From: Chara braunii
Taxonomy: Eukaryota; Streptophyta; Charophyceae; Charales; Characeae
Assembly: GCA_003427395.1 (NCBI GenBank)
Contig: BFEA01000003.1
Span: forward strand, 5,333,986-5,363,727
Direction: 5' to 3'
DNA length: 29,742 bases
Translations under genes and position numbers: made by a program
Shown here: in pieces, positions 9,064 to 17,730 of the stretch
Layout of the letters: each line of letters begins with the position of its first letter
Position numbering within the stretch: the stretch's first letter is position 1
Notes under the pieces: model-generated
Seen by the model: the letters and a program-made list of their open reading frames with translations, nothing else
Databases searched by the model: none
Told to the model about the DNA's origin: nothing

Positions 9064-10332
9064 TCACCCACTTTCTCCCATCTCATCACCCCACTCGAGG
9101 CCTGGCCATTCCACACACCAGCAGTCTCTTTCATATGTTTTGAACAATCTACTGTTGAATACGAATGCCGCTTTCGGAAATGATGCGCGCAATTCTTGCA
9201 GCCCCTGCGATTCGGAGGTTACTAGCGGGTCTGACTTGAGATGGTCGTCGGACTCCCAGTTTATGACAACAGTTCTAAGTGATGGGGAGGACTTTAAGAA
9301 GAACCGGATGAGCGAGATCGTAAGGATGGACATACTTTGGCCTACCTCCAGATGCAACTGCTGCAGCTTCGGAGCACTGAAGGGGCAACAGAGCAGATTG
9401 CGCAAGTGCAGCTCTTCCATCAGGTCATTAACCCATCGCCTGAGGCGAAGGATCTTCAAGTTGGGAAACTCGAGGGAGAAGACGTTCGTTACGGCCTTCG
9501 ACACGGCGCGCATTTGGAATCGCGCATCCAAGTTAAGCGACACGACCTCCAGGTTGTGCCTATGCGCGTCGAGGAAGCGGCGCAGCTCCTCCAACAGGTT
9601 CACGAAAGAGGTCTTGCCGAACTGATTGAAGTAGTCCGTTATGCTGACGGACAACCGCGTCAGCCTCAGAAACATGACGGGGTCCAGCCAACCCGGATTG
9701 AGGAAGCCGTCGATCAGGAGCGACTCAGGGCCCTCCCCGCCCACGATCGCGAAACCTCCTACATCGACCAGTTGCAGCTCTTTCAATGCTGGCGCGTTGA
9801 TGTTGATTGTCGCGCCATCGTTGAAGTGGCACTGTACAGCAAGGCGCTGTAAGCAACGTCCGTCCACATACGCCATGTCCTCTAGACCCCTCAGTTCGCG
9901 GAGATCAAGCAACTCCAGACGTGGGAAAATGTGCAGCAGCCCTTCGAGCAAACTTCCTCGCGAAAAGCACACATGCGACATTTCCAGTTCTCGCAGAGCT
10001 AGCACGGGACCCAGTTCGCCAAGTTTGCCCCAATCGACCTCCTGAGGGGCAAACGAGAGCCCACAGAAGAGAAGAGAGAGTTTCCGCAAGTTTTGACAAA
10101 CCGTCATTGTCAACGAAAGGACCTGCTCCACAAAACTGTGATTGACTTTGTCGCCGATTTTGTGAAACTTGCGAATACACAGACAGGTTAACGACTGGTA
10201 GGAATGCTGGAGGCAGGTCTCGATCCCGCAATGAGTTCTGAGGGTGATGTCGAGCTTCACTAACCGTTCCATGCGCAAGATGAGGCCAGGGATGAAGTCT
10301 TCTTTCACATCGCGAACCAGCAGAGCAGGAAC
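9064..10332 (-). CDS. F-box/LRR protein, large LRR exon (last exon)
   Basis: The minus-strand frame runs from a splice acceptor (TATGTAG|GTTCC, exon base 10332) to a TGA at 9066-9064: 422 codons without a break and with good protein composition. It carries about ten imperfect leucine-rich repeats of the type NLRKLSLL, LRELEM, LELLDLREL, LKELQLVDV, LTRLSVS, LEVVSLNLD, LKILRLRRW, LQQLHLEV and LRTVVINWE. The FFLKSSPSLRTVVINWESDD segment near residues 387-406 resembles the FBD/LRR end of plant F-box proteins. No good ATG opens the frame, which suits an internal acceptor. Joined in phase 0 to the F-box exon at 24332-24204, the protein would be 465 residues. LRRs in such proteins bind substrates for SCF ubiquitin ligases. 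The LRR call is strong; linkage to the distant exon is inferred. Confidence 0.7.
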   Translation of the reverse strand, partial: VPALLVRDVKEDFIPGLILRMERLVKLDITLRTHCGIETCLQHSYQSLTCLCIRKFHKIGDKVNHSFVEQVLSLTMTVCQNLRKLSLLFCGLSFAPQEVDWGKLGELGPVLALRELEMSHVCFSRGSLLEGLLHIFPRLELLDLRELRGLEDMAYVDGRCLQRLAVQCHFNDGATININAPALKELQLVDVGGFAIVGGEGPESLLIDGFLNPGWLDPVMFLRLTRLSVSITDYFNQFGKTSFVNLLEELRRFLDAHRHNLEVVSLNLDARFQMRAVSKAVTNVFSLEFPNLKILRLRRWVNDLMEELHLRNLLCCPFSAPKLQQLHLEVGQSMSILTISLIRFFLKSSPSLRTVVINWESDDHLKSDPLVTSESQGLQELRASFPKAAFVFNSRLFKTYERDCWCVEWPGLEWGDEMGESG

Positions 10333-11000
10333 CTACATACATTTCACGTCCACCGTAACAAGACATCATGCGAGCGCAAACAGGGATGAAATGCAGGTTA
10401 GAAAGGGCCGATGCGATGGGGCACGCAAGAAGAAAACTGAAAAGCGACCAAGCAAAGCAACATAAGGAAGGCATCAAAACCACATCATCGCGAACCACCA
10501 AATCAGGAAACTGCATTTCACATGGCCATAACAAGAAATCATTCACGCAAGTGCAAACAGGCATTCAATGCACAGGTTAAATGGCTTAACACCTTGGGGG
10601 ACAAGAGGAAAAAAACGGCTAGCAAGCTGCAAATCTTTGCAGTATTCGGCAAGATAAGGCCGCACATCGCAAACACCGCCGGGAAAGCAGGAGGCTACAT
10701 GTCACATGCCCATTGCCCGCCCATAACAAGAAATCACACGAGCGCAAACAGACCGGACTTCCTCCCTGGATCATATCCCCAACACCCCGCAACCCTTTTA
10801 AAAGCAAAAAACAGGCATTCCATGCAGCCAAGAGGGGGAAAAAAACGACTAGCAAGCGGCCAGTTTGTGCAGGATTCGGCAAGATAAGGCCTCACAGCAT
10901 AAACCAGCAAAGCAGGACACTGCCTTTCCCATGCCCGTAACACGAAATCATCCGAGCGCAAACAGGCATTCAATGCAGTTTAAAGTCGTTAGACTTGACG
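10316..11000 (-). repeat. Tandem array of acceptor-plus-exon-start units
   Basis: Four imperfect units of 178, 184 and 225 bp spacing read on the minus strand as 'gatttcttgttatgg', then 'catgtgaaatg(c/t)ag', then 'ttcctgctttgctggtt.gcgatgtg'. The AG dinucleotides fall just before 10332, 10510, 10694 and 10919. The 10332 unit is the acceptor of the LRR exon; the other three lie in the intron upstream and keep both the AG and an exon-start-like sequence (PDLVVRDDV, PALLVYAV). Each unit also carries 'gcgcaaacaggcattcaatgcag'-type sequence. This looks like local duplication of the intron-exon boundary. Confidence 0.75.
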
Positions 11001-11115
11001 ATGCTGACGGACACCACCACCACAGGACACGAGAGGCGAAGCGATAAGTTACTTGCAAGTATGTTCATGGTGAAGTCGCAATAAACCCGATCTCGTTCAG
11101 AAAGCTCCACAGCAA

Positions 11116-11380
11116 TGTCACACAAATCTTAAACCAGCGCTGTCACACAAATCTTTTTCTTTTTTTTTTTTTATTTGGACCATTTCTCGATTTATGCGTG
11201 TCATCCTTGAAAGCGCGGGGGCCATACTAATCTACTTTCTCTGTATCGTTCCAATTTTAACGGATGTCCCAAAGGACAGTGTCACACAAATCTTAATCCA
11301 GCACTGTCACACAAATCTTAAACCAGCACTGTCACACAAATCTTAAACCCGTGCTGGCACACAAATCTTAAACCAGCGCT
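11116..11380. repeat. 25-bp tandem array interrupted by U6 copy
   Basis: tgtcacacaaatcttaaacc plus 'agcac' recurs from 11116, 11141, 11280, 11305, 11330 and 11355 in exact 25-bp steps. The step from 11141 to 11280 is occupied by the U6 retropseudogene. Confidence 0.9.
11174..11277 (-). pseudogene. U6 snRNA retropseudogene, near full length
   Basis: Read on the minus strand it opens like U6 (5' stem, then GGAACGATACAGAGAA, GATTAGTATGGCCCC, GGATGACACGCATAAATCGA, GAGAAATGGTCC). It carries small insertions: a few bases after ACAGAGAA, and TTT in the GCGC-CAAGG region. It ends in an A tract (plus-strand T-run 11161-11172) rather than the U tract of a Pol III gene. It sits between tgtcacacaaatctt copies at 11141-11155 and 11280-11294, which fit a TSD, though they coincide with the array unit. 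The A tail and TSD point to LINE-mediated retroposition; it is probably not a working U6 gene. Confidence 0.85.
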
Positions 11381-12080
11381 CAATATGTAGCCTCCGGAGA
11401 TGATTGCAAGTGCAAATCTCGATTGATTGCACACGTCAGAACAGCGAACCATCATATATATAAGAGAGGCAAGGGAGAGATAGACAAGGGAGAGAAAAAG
11501 ACAGAGAGGAGGGAGAGAAGAGTTACATTGAGGAGGGAGAGAAGAGTTACATCACTAATCAATGATACAAGTATGTTGCTCTCCACTTCTCCTTCGGGCA
11601 TCTCTCCCTCCAACACCACCTCATCAATGCATGCTCTCGCTCTGACGATCACTGATGTAGCCTCTGTGCAGATTCCAGCAGGGCGCTCAACCTCCTTCCA
11701 GTCCTGGCTATTATGGAGGTTGGCGCAGTCCGTCCTCAACCTCGTGAAGACCAGCAGCAGCTTCATTCACATCAGCGACAGGTAAGTCCAGGTAAGTGTG
11801 TGGTGTGTCTATCTTTGTATTTCTATTGACTTGCCGATGAACAAGGAGCCGGACTGACACTCCAAGGAATGGGTATGGAGCCCCGGTTCATCAAAACCTC
11901 CTTAAAACACTTATCGTTCAGATGAGCCTAAGACGACAAAGCTACGAGGTGTGCGAGCCTCCAGCTCGAGACTTTTCATAGTGGCCTTCTTTCGCCTTTG
12001 CTACCGGTCCAGTCCCGAATCGAAAAGCTCGTACCGTACCGCGTATACCGTAAGCGCTCAACTTAGACTCAGGTGAATTG
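11381..12080. other. Non-coding stretch with LINE 3'-end fragment
   Basis: A 24-bp purine-rich tandem duplication (gaggagggagagaagagtta...) lies near 11506-11552. An open plus-strand segment (about 11572-11781) ends at CGACAG|GTAAGT, a strong donor-like sequence, but no recognisable domain supports an exon. At about 11828-11880 'gacttgccg', 'ggagccggactgacactcc' and 'gaatgggtatggagcc' match the LINE 3' end at 22277-22335, so a decayed LINE terminus is present. No gene is supported. Confidence 0.5.
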
Positions 12081-12165
12081 GCGGTTAAGCTAGGGTACCA
12101 GCCGGGCTGCCCAGGTCACCCTGTTTTCCCGGGCGGCCCGCCCGTGCAAGGACCAGCGAAGGTCC

Positions 12166-12201
<36 letters not shown>

Positions 12202-12413
12202 AAAAATTCCGGAAAAAAAAGTATGTTATGCAGAAAAATAAATTGAACAACTTTTGCCTAAGGGTCACATCGAAATTCTTTACGAAATTTAAAATAAAGA
12301 TAAAAATAAAAAATGTGTTTAATTCTTTTTTTTTGTTTTGTTTTTTTTTTTGTTTTTTTTTTGGCCTGACCGGGCAAGAGGTCCCGGGCCACTCTGGTAC
12401 CCTAGCGGTTAAG
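12081..12413. mobile_element. Palindromic element with poly(A)/poly(T) core
   Basis: GCTAGGGTACCAG at 12089-12101 is matched by its exact reverse complement at 12394-12406. Beyond each arm lies GC-rich sequence, then an A-run (12170-12198) on the left and T-runs (about 12328-12362) on the right. The arrangement looks like two related short retroposons inserted head to head, or a foldback element. It has no coding capacity. Confidence 0.7.
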
Positions 12414-12479
12414 AAAACAAAAAAAGACAAAAAAAAAAAGTAAACGGTGTTCAATCAACTTCAATGTTTAAAATGAGCA

Positions 12480-13343
12480 GCAAGGATGCCAGCAAACGAG
12501 AATGTCAGATTTGTGTTTGACGATTCCATGTGCAAGGAAAATGAGCAAAATGTGAATATCATAAACCAAACTGCAGCTGGTTCATACAGCAAGATGAGAA
12601 GAAACGCCAGGACAGGCACAAATGGTTCATAGACAGCTATATGGACCTGTCTCAGACGGTCTCAGCAGAGTCTAGAAGCATAGCAGCAGATCGCAAACAC
12701 AGGAAGGAAGAACTACAAATCGTACTCGACATTGCAGAAACCAACCTAGCATCTGATCCCTCCAACTCCTACCATGACCTACTCCAATTTACCAAGGACA
12801 AACTAAATGAATGGAGAAGATGGGAACTCAGAGGCCTACAGATACGCGCCCAAGTGAATGACTACACCCTGGATGAATCCATGTCCAAATTCTTTTTCTC
12901 CAATATCAAGGCCAAGTTGGGCCAACACAAGGAACAACACAATCGAGGGGCCGAAGGACCCAGCAGACCAGGGGACGACAAAGTCAGCCGGTGCAGGCAT
13001 GGTAAGAATAGCCAGGTCCTTTTATGGCAACCTCTACGAGTCCAGAACCCCCTCCCCCTCTCCAACAGCAAATATCAATGCCCGTCAGCACATGATGACC
13101 TACTGAGAGAGAACGATTACACGATTACCCAAGAACAAACGGAGGACTTGGACAAACCAATCACCGTAGGGGAACTTCACGCAGCCTTATCCCAGATGGG
13201 AAATGACAAAGCACCAGGAATTGATGGCCTGTCCAAAGAATTCTGGATCCAGTTCTGCCCAACACTGGGCAACAACCTCTTGAACTTCACCAACGACAAC
13301 AGGGAAAAGAGAGGCCTGGGTCAATTTCTAAGCACCAGCGTAG
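12480..13343 (+). pseudogene. LINE ORF2 fragment: linker and start of RT
   Basis: The frame reads KWFIDSYMDLSQTVSAE, then WELRGLQIRAQVNDYTLDES and MSKFFFSNIKAK, the conserved linker between LINE endonuclease and reverse transcriptase. Further on, ELHAALSQMGNDKAPGIDGL and SKEFWIQFCPTLGNNLL are the opening RT motif (K-A-P-G-x-D-G). Between about 12940 and 13100 the family-like text (ARSFYGNLYESRTPSP) lies in another frame, so two indels shift the frame out and back. The fragment stops at ...GQFLSTSVV, where an LTR starting TGTGAAACGG (13344) interrupts it. The rest of the RT is absent here. It is a dead, truncated non-LTR retrotransposon. Confidence 0.85.
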
Positions 13344-13770
13344 TGTGAAACGGTTTTCACGTTTTAGCAGTGGCGGATGCAATACCCAGGGTTTGATCCC
13401 TAGACCTCACCCTACCCATGTACAGTATCTGTGTAGACCCCGAGAATTGAACCAGTGACCTGTGTATTCGTAGGCAGTTGGTAGGCCTGTCGTAGGTCCA
13501 TACGCAGCAGGGGTTCGATCTGTAGGTCTATAGCGTAGGAGTCTTAGTGAGTTCCGGAAGCTTAGCTGTAGACCTTCTAGAAGGTAGGCAAGTGGGCAAG
13601 TGGTCAAGTGGTGAGGCAAGTGGTGGACTAAACCGCACTGCAACAGCAGTACAACGTCGGTAGGATAGCGGTGACTCCACAGTCAGTCAGCGGAAGGTCC
13701 AGTCAGTCCCAGTCCGGTCCAGCAAGTACCACAGGGGGACTGTGAGCACCAAGGGCCGATGGCAAAGGGC
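13344..13770 (+). mobile_element. 5' LTR of gypsy element, copy B, cut by gap
   Basis: It starts TGTGAAACGGTTTTCAC, shares ordered blocks with copy A (975-1860), and lies upstream of the gypsy leader and gag on the same strand. Blocks include 'tttgatccctagacct', 'attgaaccagtgacctgt', and near the gap 'agcaagtaccacagggggac'. The right part is lost in the N run, so LTR length, TATA box and primer-binding site cannot be read. Confidence 0.55.
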
Positions 13771-14475
13771 NNNNNNNNNNNNNNNNNNNNNNNNNNNNNN
13801 NNNNNNNNNNNNNNNNNNNNNNNNNNNNNNNNNNNNNNNNNNNNNNNNNNNNNNNNNNNNNNNNNNNNNNNNNNNNNNNNNNNNNNNNNNNNNNNNNNNN
13901 NNNNNNNNNNNNNNNNNNNNNNNNNNNNNNNNNNNNNNNNNNNNNNNNNNNNNNNNNNNNNNNNNNNNNNNNNNNNNNNNNNNNNNNNNNNNNNNNNNNN
14001 NNNNNNNNNNNNNNNNNNNNNNNNNNNNNNNNNNNNNNNNNNNNNNNNNNNNNNNNNNNNNNNNNNNNNNNNNNNNNNNNNNNNNNNNNNNNNNNNNNNN
14101 NNNNNNNNNNNNNNNNNNNNNNNNNNNNNNNNNNNNNNNNNNNNNNNNNNNNNNNNNNNNNNNNNNNNNNNNNNNNNNNNNNNNNNNNNNNNNNNNNNNN
14201 NNNNNNNNNNNNNNNNNNNNNNNNNNNNNNNNNNNNNNNNNNNNNNNNNNNNNNNNNNNNNNNNNNNNNNNNNNNNNNNNNNNNNNNNNNNNNNNNNNNN
14301 NNNNNNNNNNNNNNNNNNNNNNNNNNNNNNNNNNNNNNNNNNNNNNNNNNNNNNNNNNNNNNNNNNNNNNNNNNNNNNNNNNNNNNNNNNNNNNNNNNNN
14401 NNNNNNNNNNNNNNNNNNNNNNNNNNNNNNNNNNNNNNNNNNNNNNNNNNNNNNNNNNNNNNNNNNNNNNNNNNN
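13771..14475. other. Assembly gap of 705 N
   Basis: Undetermined bases separate the start of the gypsy LTR from its leader. Translations across it are meaningless. Confidence 0.99.
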
Positions 14476-14526
14476 GATACAAGATTGGGTTACACGTACC
14501 TGCTGCGCTGAAGATACCGCTACGGG

Positions 14527-14557
<31 letters not shown>

Positions 14558-14586
14558 GCGATACAAGATTGGCTGTTACGTACCTG
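14476..14586. repeat. Direct repeat flanking (GA)n
   Basis: gatacaagattgg followed by 't..acgtacctg' occurs at 14476 and again near 14561, separated by a GA microsatellite (14525-14554). It belongs to the gypsy LTR or leader and might have contributed to the gap. Confidence 0.8.
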
Positions 14587-15782
14587 TGAAGTTGCTGTGC
14601 AGTCCACGAAGGAGAAAGACAGCGGCCATAGCCGCAGAGCCGGTACCACGGAGTGACGAAGTAGGAGGGAGAAGGACAGAGGGGCAGAGACCGAGCAGGG
14701 AGAGAAGCGACCATAGCTAGGAGGTGAAGTGGAGGCCGACAAAAAAAAAAAAAAAGAAAAAAAAAAAGAAAAAAGGAAGAAGAAGACAGCAGGGGAAAGG
14801 AGGCGAGGGAGGCAAGGAAGAAGAAGGGGATTGGCGAGGAAGAAGAGCCAGCAGCCATAGCTGACCGGGGAGTTGACCGAGAGGGTTGGCCGGAGGCGTT
14901 GACCGGAGTTGACCGAAGTTGACCGAGGGTCATAGCAGCGTTGACCAGCGTTGACCAAGGTCGTTGACCAAGACTTTGACCAAGCTGGAGTTGGTAACAT
15001 CTCGCCAAGCCCTTAGCCTGCCCCTTGCCCTATGGATGTGCACATACCCCCGGTACTTGCTGAGTACAGTCTGTCTGTCTATTCTTTCTGCATTGAGTCT
15101 CTTCTGTCCTAGGTCATAGAACTCTGTGGATGAAGGATAGGGCCTTGCTGCCAAACCTGCACGGGACTTAGTAGGACTAATCTCTACTCTGGTATCTGGA
15201 GACCTGGGCATGAGCGGCGAGCGCTCGTTAAACAACTCATCTAGCCCAATGACCAGTACTGTTCGGCAGGTCTGCTCAGTTTCAGTGTAGAGGGTCCGAA
15301 CTCCGAGCTGCAGGCTGAAATGGAGGCCGTCTTTAAGTGTTGAGGGCCTGTTGGAACCACTCCCCTACCGGACCAAGTAAGGCTGAGGATCTGTGTCTGA
15401 CGACTCGACTGTCCCGGAGGTCAAACCCTCCCAAGTACCGGTACAGACCGGCGGGCTGCTCGGTGTGGCACAGTAGGCTGGAAAGGCTGAGTTGTGGGCT
15501 GAAAGCATAGGCAGAACCAAGCTGATCACGTCGTCCTGTCTGCGACATTAAAGAATTCTTGAGGAGTTACGGGGGATCTCCTTAAATGCCTCCTGATCAG
15601 CCACTGGTTCAGGAGTGACAGCCATAGCATAGGTCCAGGCTAGAGACCATAGTTGACAGGGTCCTTGTCAGGATTCTGTGGGTTCTTAGATTGAGTCTAT
15701 AGGTTTGTCAGTCACGGGTTAGAGTCTACGTGGTGAGGAGTGGAATCATCCTGATTGTGCACCTATCACCATAGTTGAGACC
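14587..15782 (+). other. gypsy leader (5' untranslated region)
   Basis: About 1.2 kb lies between the LTR region and gag. The left part repeats 'ccatagc' motifs (for example 14626, 14709, 14855) as in copy A. It holds an A-rich tract (14740-14773) and a cluster of TTGACC motifs (14873-14981). From 15000 to 15782 there is no open frame of note. Confidence 0.5.
14873..14981 (+). promoter_or_regulatory. Cluster of eight TTGACC (W-box core) motifs
   Basis: TTGACC occurs at 14873, 14899, 14909, 14919, 14941, 14951, 14964 and 14976, often as GTTGACC with 10-bp spacing. TTGAC(C/T) is the core bound by WRKY factors in plants. The repeats may equally be a simple tandem expansion. Confidence 0.45.
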
Positions 15783-15844
15783 CAAGAAAAGAGCGCGAGA
15801 AGCAGGCGAAGCTAAAGGCTATCGCAGATGAGCAGGCGGCGAAG

Positions 15845-17730
15845 ATGAAGAAGTTGGAGGAGGAGATGAAGAGGGTACAACAGGAGGAGGAAGAAAGAAG
15901 GAAGGTTGCTGAAGCAGAAGCGGCAGCAGAAGAAGAGAAAGAGAGAATGAGAATTGAGAGTGGAGAAGGGAGCAGTGGTGGCACGATGAAGTGGGAGACA
16001 GATACTGAGCTGGAGAAGAAGATCAGCGAGTGGGTCGCTAATTTATCGTTGGGGGAAGACGAGGAGGCGGAGTCCTATGTGACTAAGGATGAGAAGGCTG
16101 CGCTGGCCGCTGAGCTANGGAGTCCTATGTGACTAAGGATGAGAAGGCTGCGCTGGCCGCTGAGCTAGCAGCCATGACAGACCCGATGGAACGAAGAGAG
16201 AGGGAAGACGAGCAAAAGTTAGCATGGAAGTTGAGAATGAAGAGGGAGAAGAAGAGGAGGAGAGAGGAAGTGAATAAGATGACCGCAGCAGTGGCAAAGG
16301 TGCAGGAGTGTAGAGCGGAGGTGCTGGCCCAGCCAGATGATAAGGCCAAGTGGGACAAAGTATTGGGCTATCTAGAGGTGTTGAGTAAGGCCTGGATGGA
16401 GGAGCGTCAGGCAAGTTGGAGCCAGGATGTAGCGTTGAGTGCCATGCGGTCCGGGTTCAAGGATTTTGCGCGCGAAATCGTCACCCACATTGGGGGCGAA
16501 GTCAAACAGTTGAGGGACAATGTAGGGAAGTTTTGCGAGGGCGCCATTCAGGGTGCCAAAGCTGCAGCCGCTGTAGAAGGAGAGGCCAGACCCCGTAAGG
16601 ACCCAGTGAAACTTAAGTTCCCAGACGCGTACGGGGGAAAGAAGGACGAGAACTTTGACAACTGGGAGGCCAGTGTCAATAGTTACATTTATTTACAGCA
16701 TATCCTGATAGAGGAGCAAGTCCTCGTGGCCTTCCAGGCCCTGAAGGATGAAGCGGCTAGCTTCGCCAGGTCTCTCGCGCGTACAGCCGGTTGTGAAAAC
16801 AACCTGGTTGCATATTCCAAATTCACTCCTCTCTCCCAATTCCTCAAGCTCCTCAAGGAGCGGTTCGCTGACCCAATGCGAGGCATTAGAGCCTCTGATA
16901 AGCTCCAAACGATCCACTCCCGGCAGTGGAGGAGTGCCAAGGCACTCAAGGGTACCATGGACGACTTGGTAGCCGTCCCGGACCACGGAGTCACTGAGCT
17001 CCAGTTGGTCCAGTTGTTTTATCGTGCCATTCCAAAGGCCCTACGTGGGCATTTCTTTGACAACTCTCAGCAGGCCGGCATGACTTACGATGCATTGAGT
17101 AGAGAAGTCGTTCTGTATGAGTCGAAGTCTATGCCAGTTACCACTTTCTAGCATAAGGACCTGGAGAAGGGGAAAAAGTGGAAAGATCGTACCATCTCGG
17201 GCCAAGTCAAGGCCAAGGATCACTTGATCCTGCCATTAGAGGAGGGTGGTACAGAAGAGGTCCCATATGATCAGATTGAGTGGGGCCTAGGGGAGGAGTA
17301 CAGTAATGTAGGGCAGGGGAGGTTTTACGCTGTTGTCGCGGCTGGAGGGAGGCCGCAAGGGAGAGGAGGAGGCGGCCAGGCCATGGGAGGCCGAGGACCG
17401 GGCGCGCAGGGGGTTGGCGGCCAAGGAAACTGCCAAGCGGGAGGTAGGGGTCAAGGTCCCCCGTCAAATCGCCAAGGTTCATTCCGGTCCCCACAGCGAG
17501 GAGGTGGAAGGGCACCTTAAGGTGGAAGGGCACCTCAAGGTGGATGGCACCCAGGCCTGCCGCAAGGCAGGCCCTGGGAAGACTTGGGCTTGGACCAGAG
17601 ATTATGGCAGGAACGCGTGAACATGGATCAGTGCGTATTCTGTGGTGACCCGGCGCACGTAATTAAATTTTGTCCAAAGTATAGACAGGCCCGTTGGGTT
17701 GCTCAGTCGTCAAAAGGCAGCCGCCAGTAG
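15845..17730 (+). pseudogene. gag: Ty3/gypsy gag (broken)
   Basis: The frame opens after a TGA near 15780 with a Lys/Glu-rich coiled coil; the first ATG is at 15845. Then come the Retrotrans_gag-like domain (DPVKLKFPDAYGGKKDENFD to about 17110), a Gly/Arg-rich segment, and a CCHC zinc knuckle C-x2-C-x4-H-x4-C at 17632-17673 that binds RNA. Two in-frame stops lie inside: TAG at 17149 and TAA at 17518. The TAA falls in a short repeat whose next copy has CAA, so it is a C-to-T change. A one-N junction with a 49-bp duplicated flank (16069-16167) shifts the frame, but that is probably an assembly fault. The final stop TAG at 17728 overlaps the pol frame by about 35 bp in the -1 frame. The copy cannot make a full Gag. 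Confidence 0.9.
16069..16167. other. 49-bp exact duplication around a single N (assembly artefact)
   Basis: The 49 bases 16069-16117 are repeated exactly at 16119-16167 with one N between. Removing one copy plus the N (50 bases) puts the two gag frames in register. This fits two contig ends that overlap but were not merged. Confidence 0.9.

Noticed and set aside
9029-10145. Plus-strand frames opposite the LRR exon
   Set aside because: They mirror the minus-strand LRR exon, and their composition is typical of antisense shadows.
13687-15008. Large frames across the N gap
   Set aside because: Most of their length is undetermined bases.
17694-17730. Programmed -1 frameshift site between gag and pol
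   Set aside because: The frames overlap in the right sense, but no standard X XXY YYZ heptamer was found in the gag frame.
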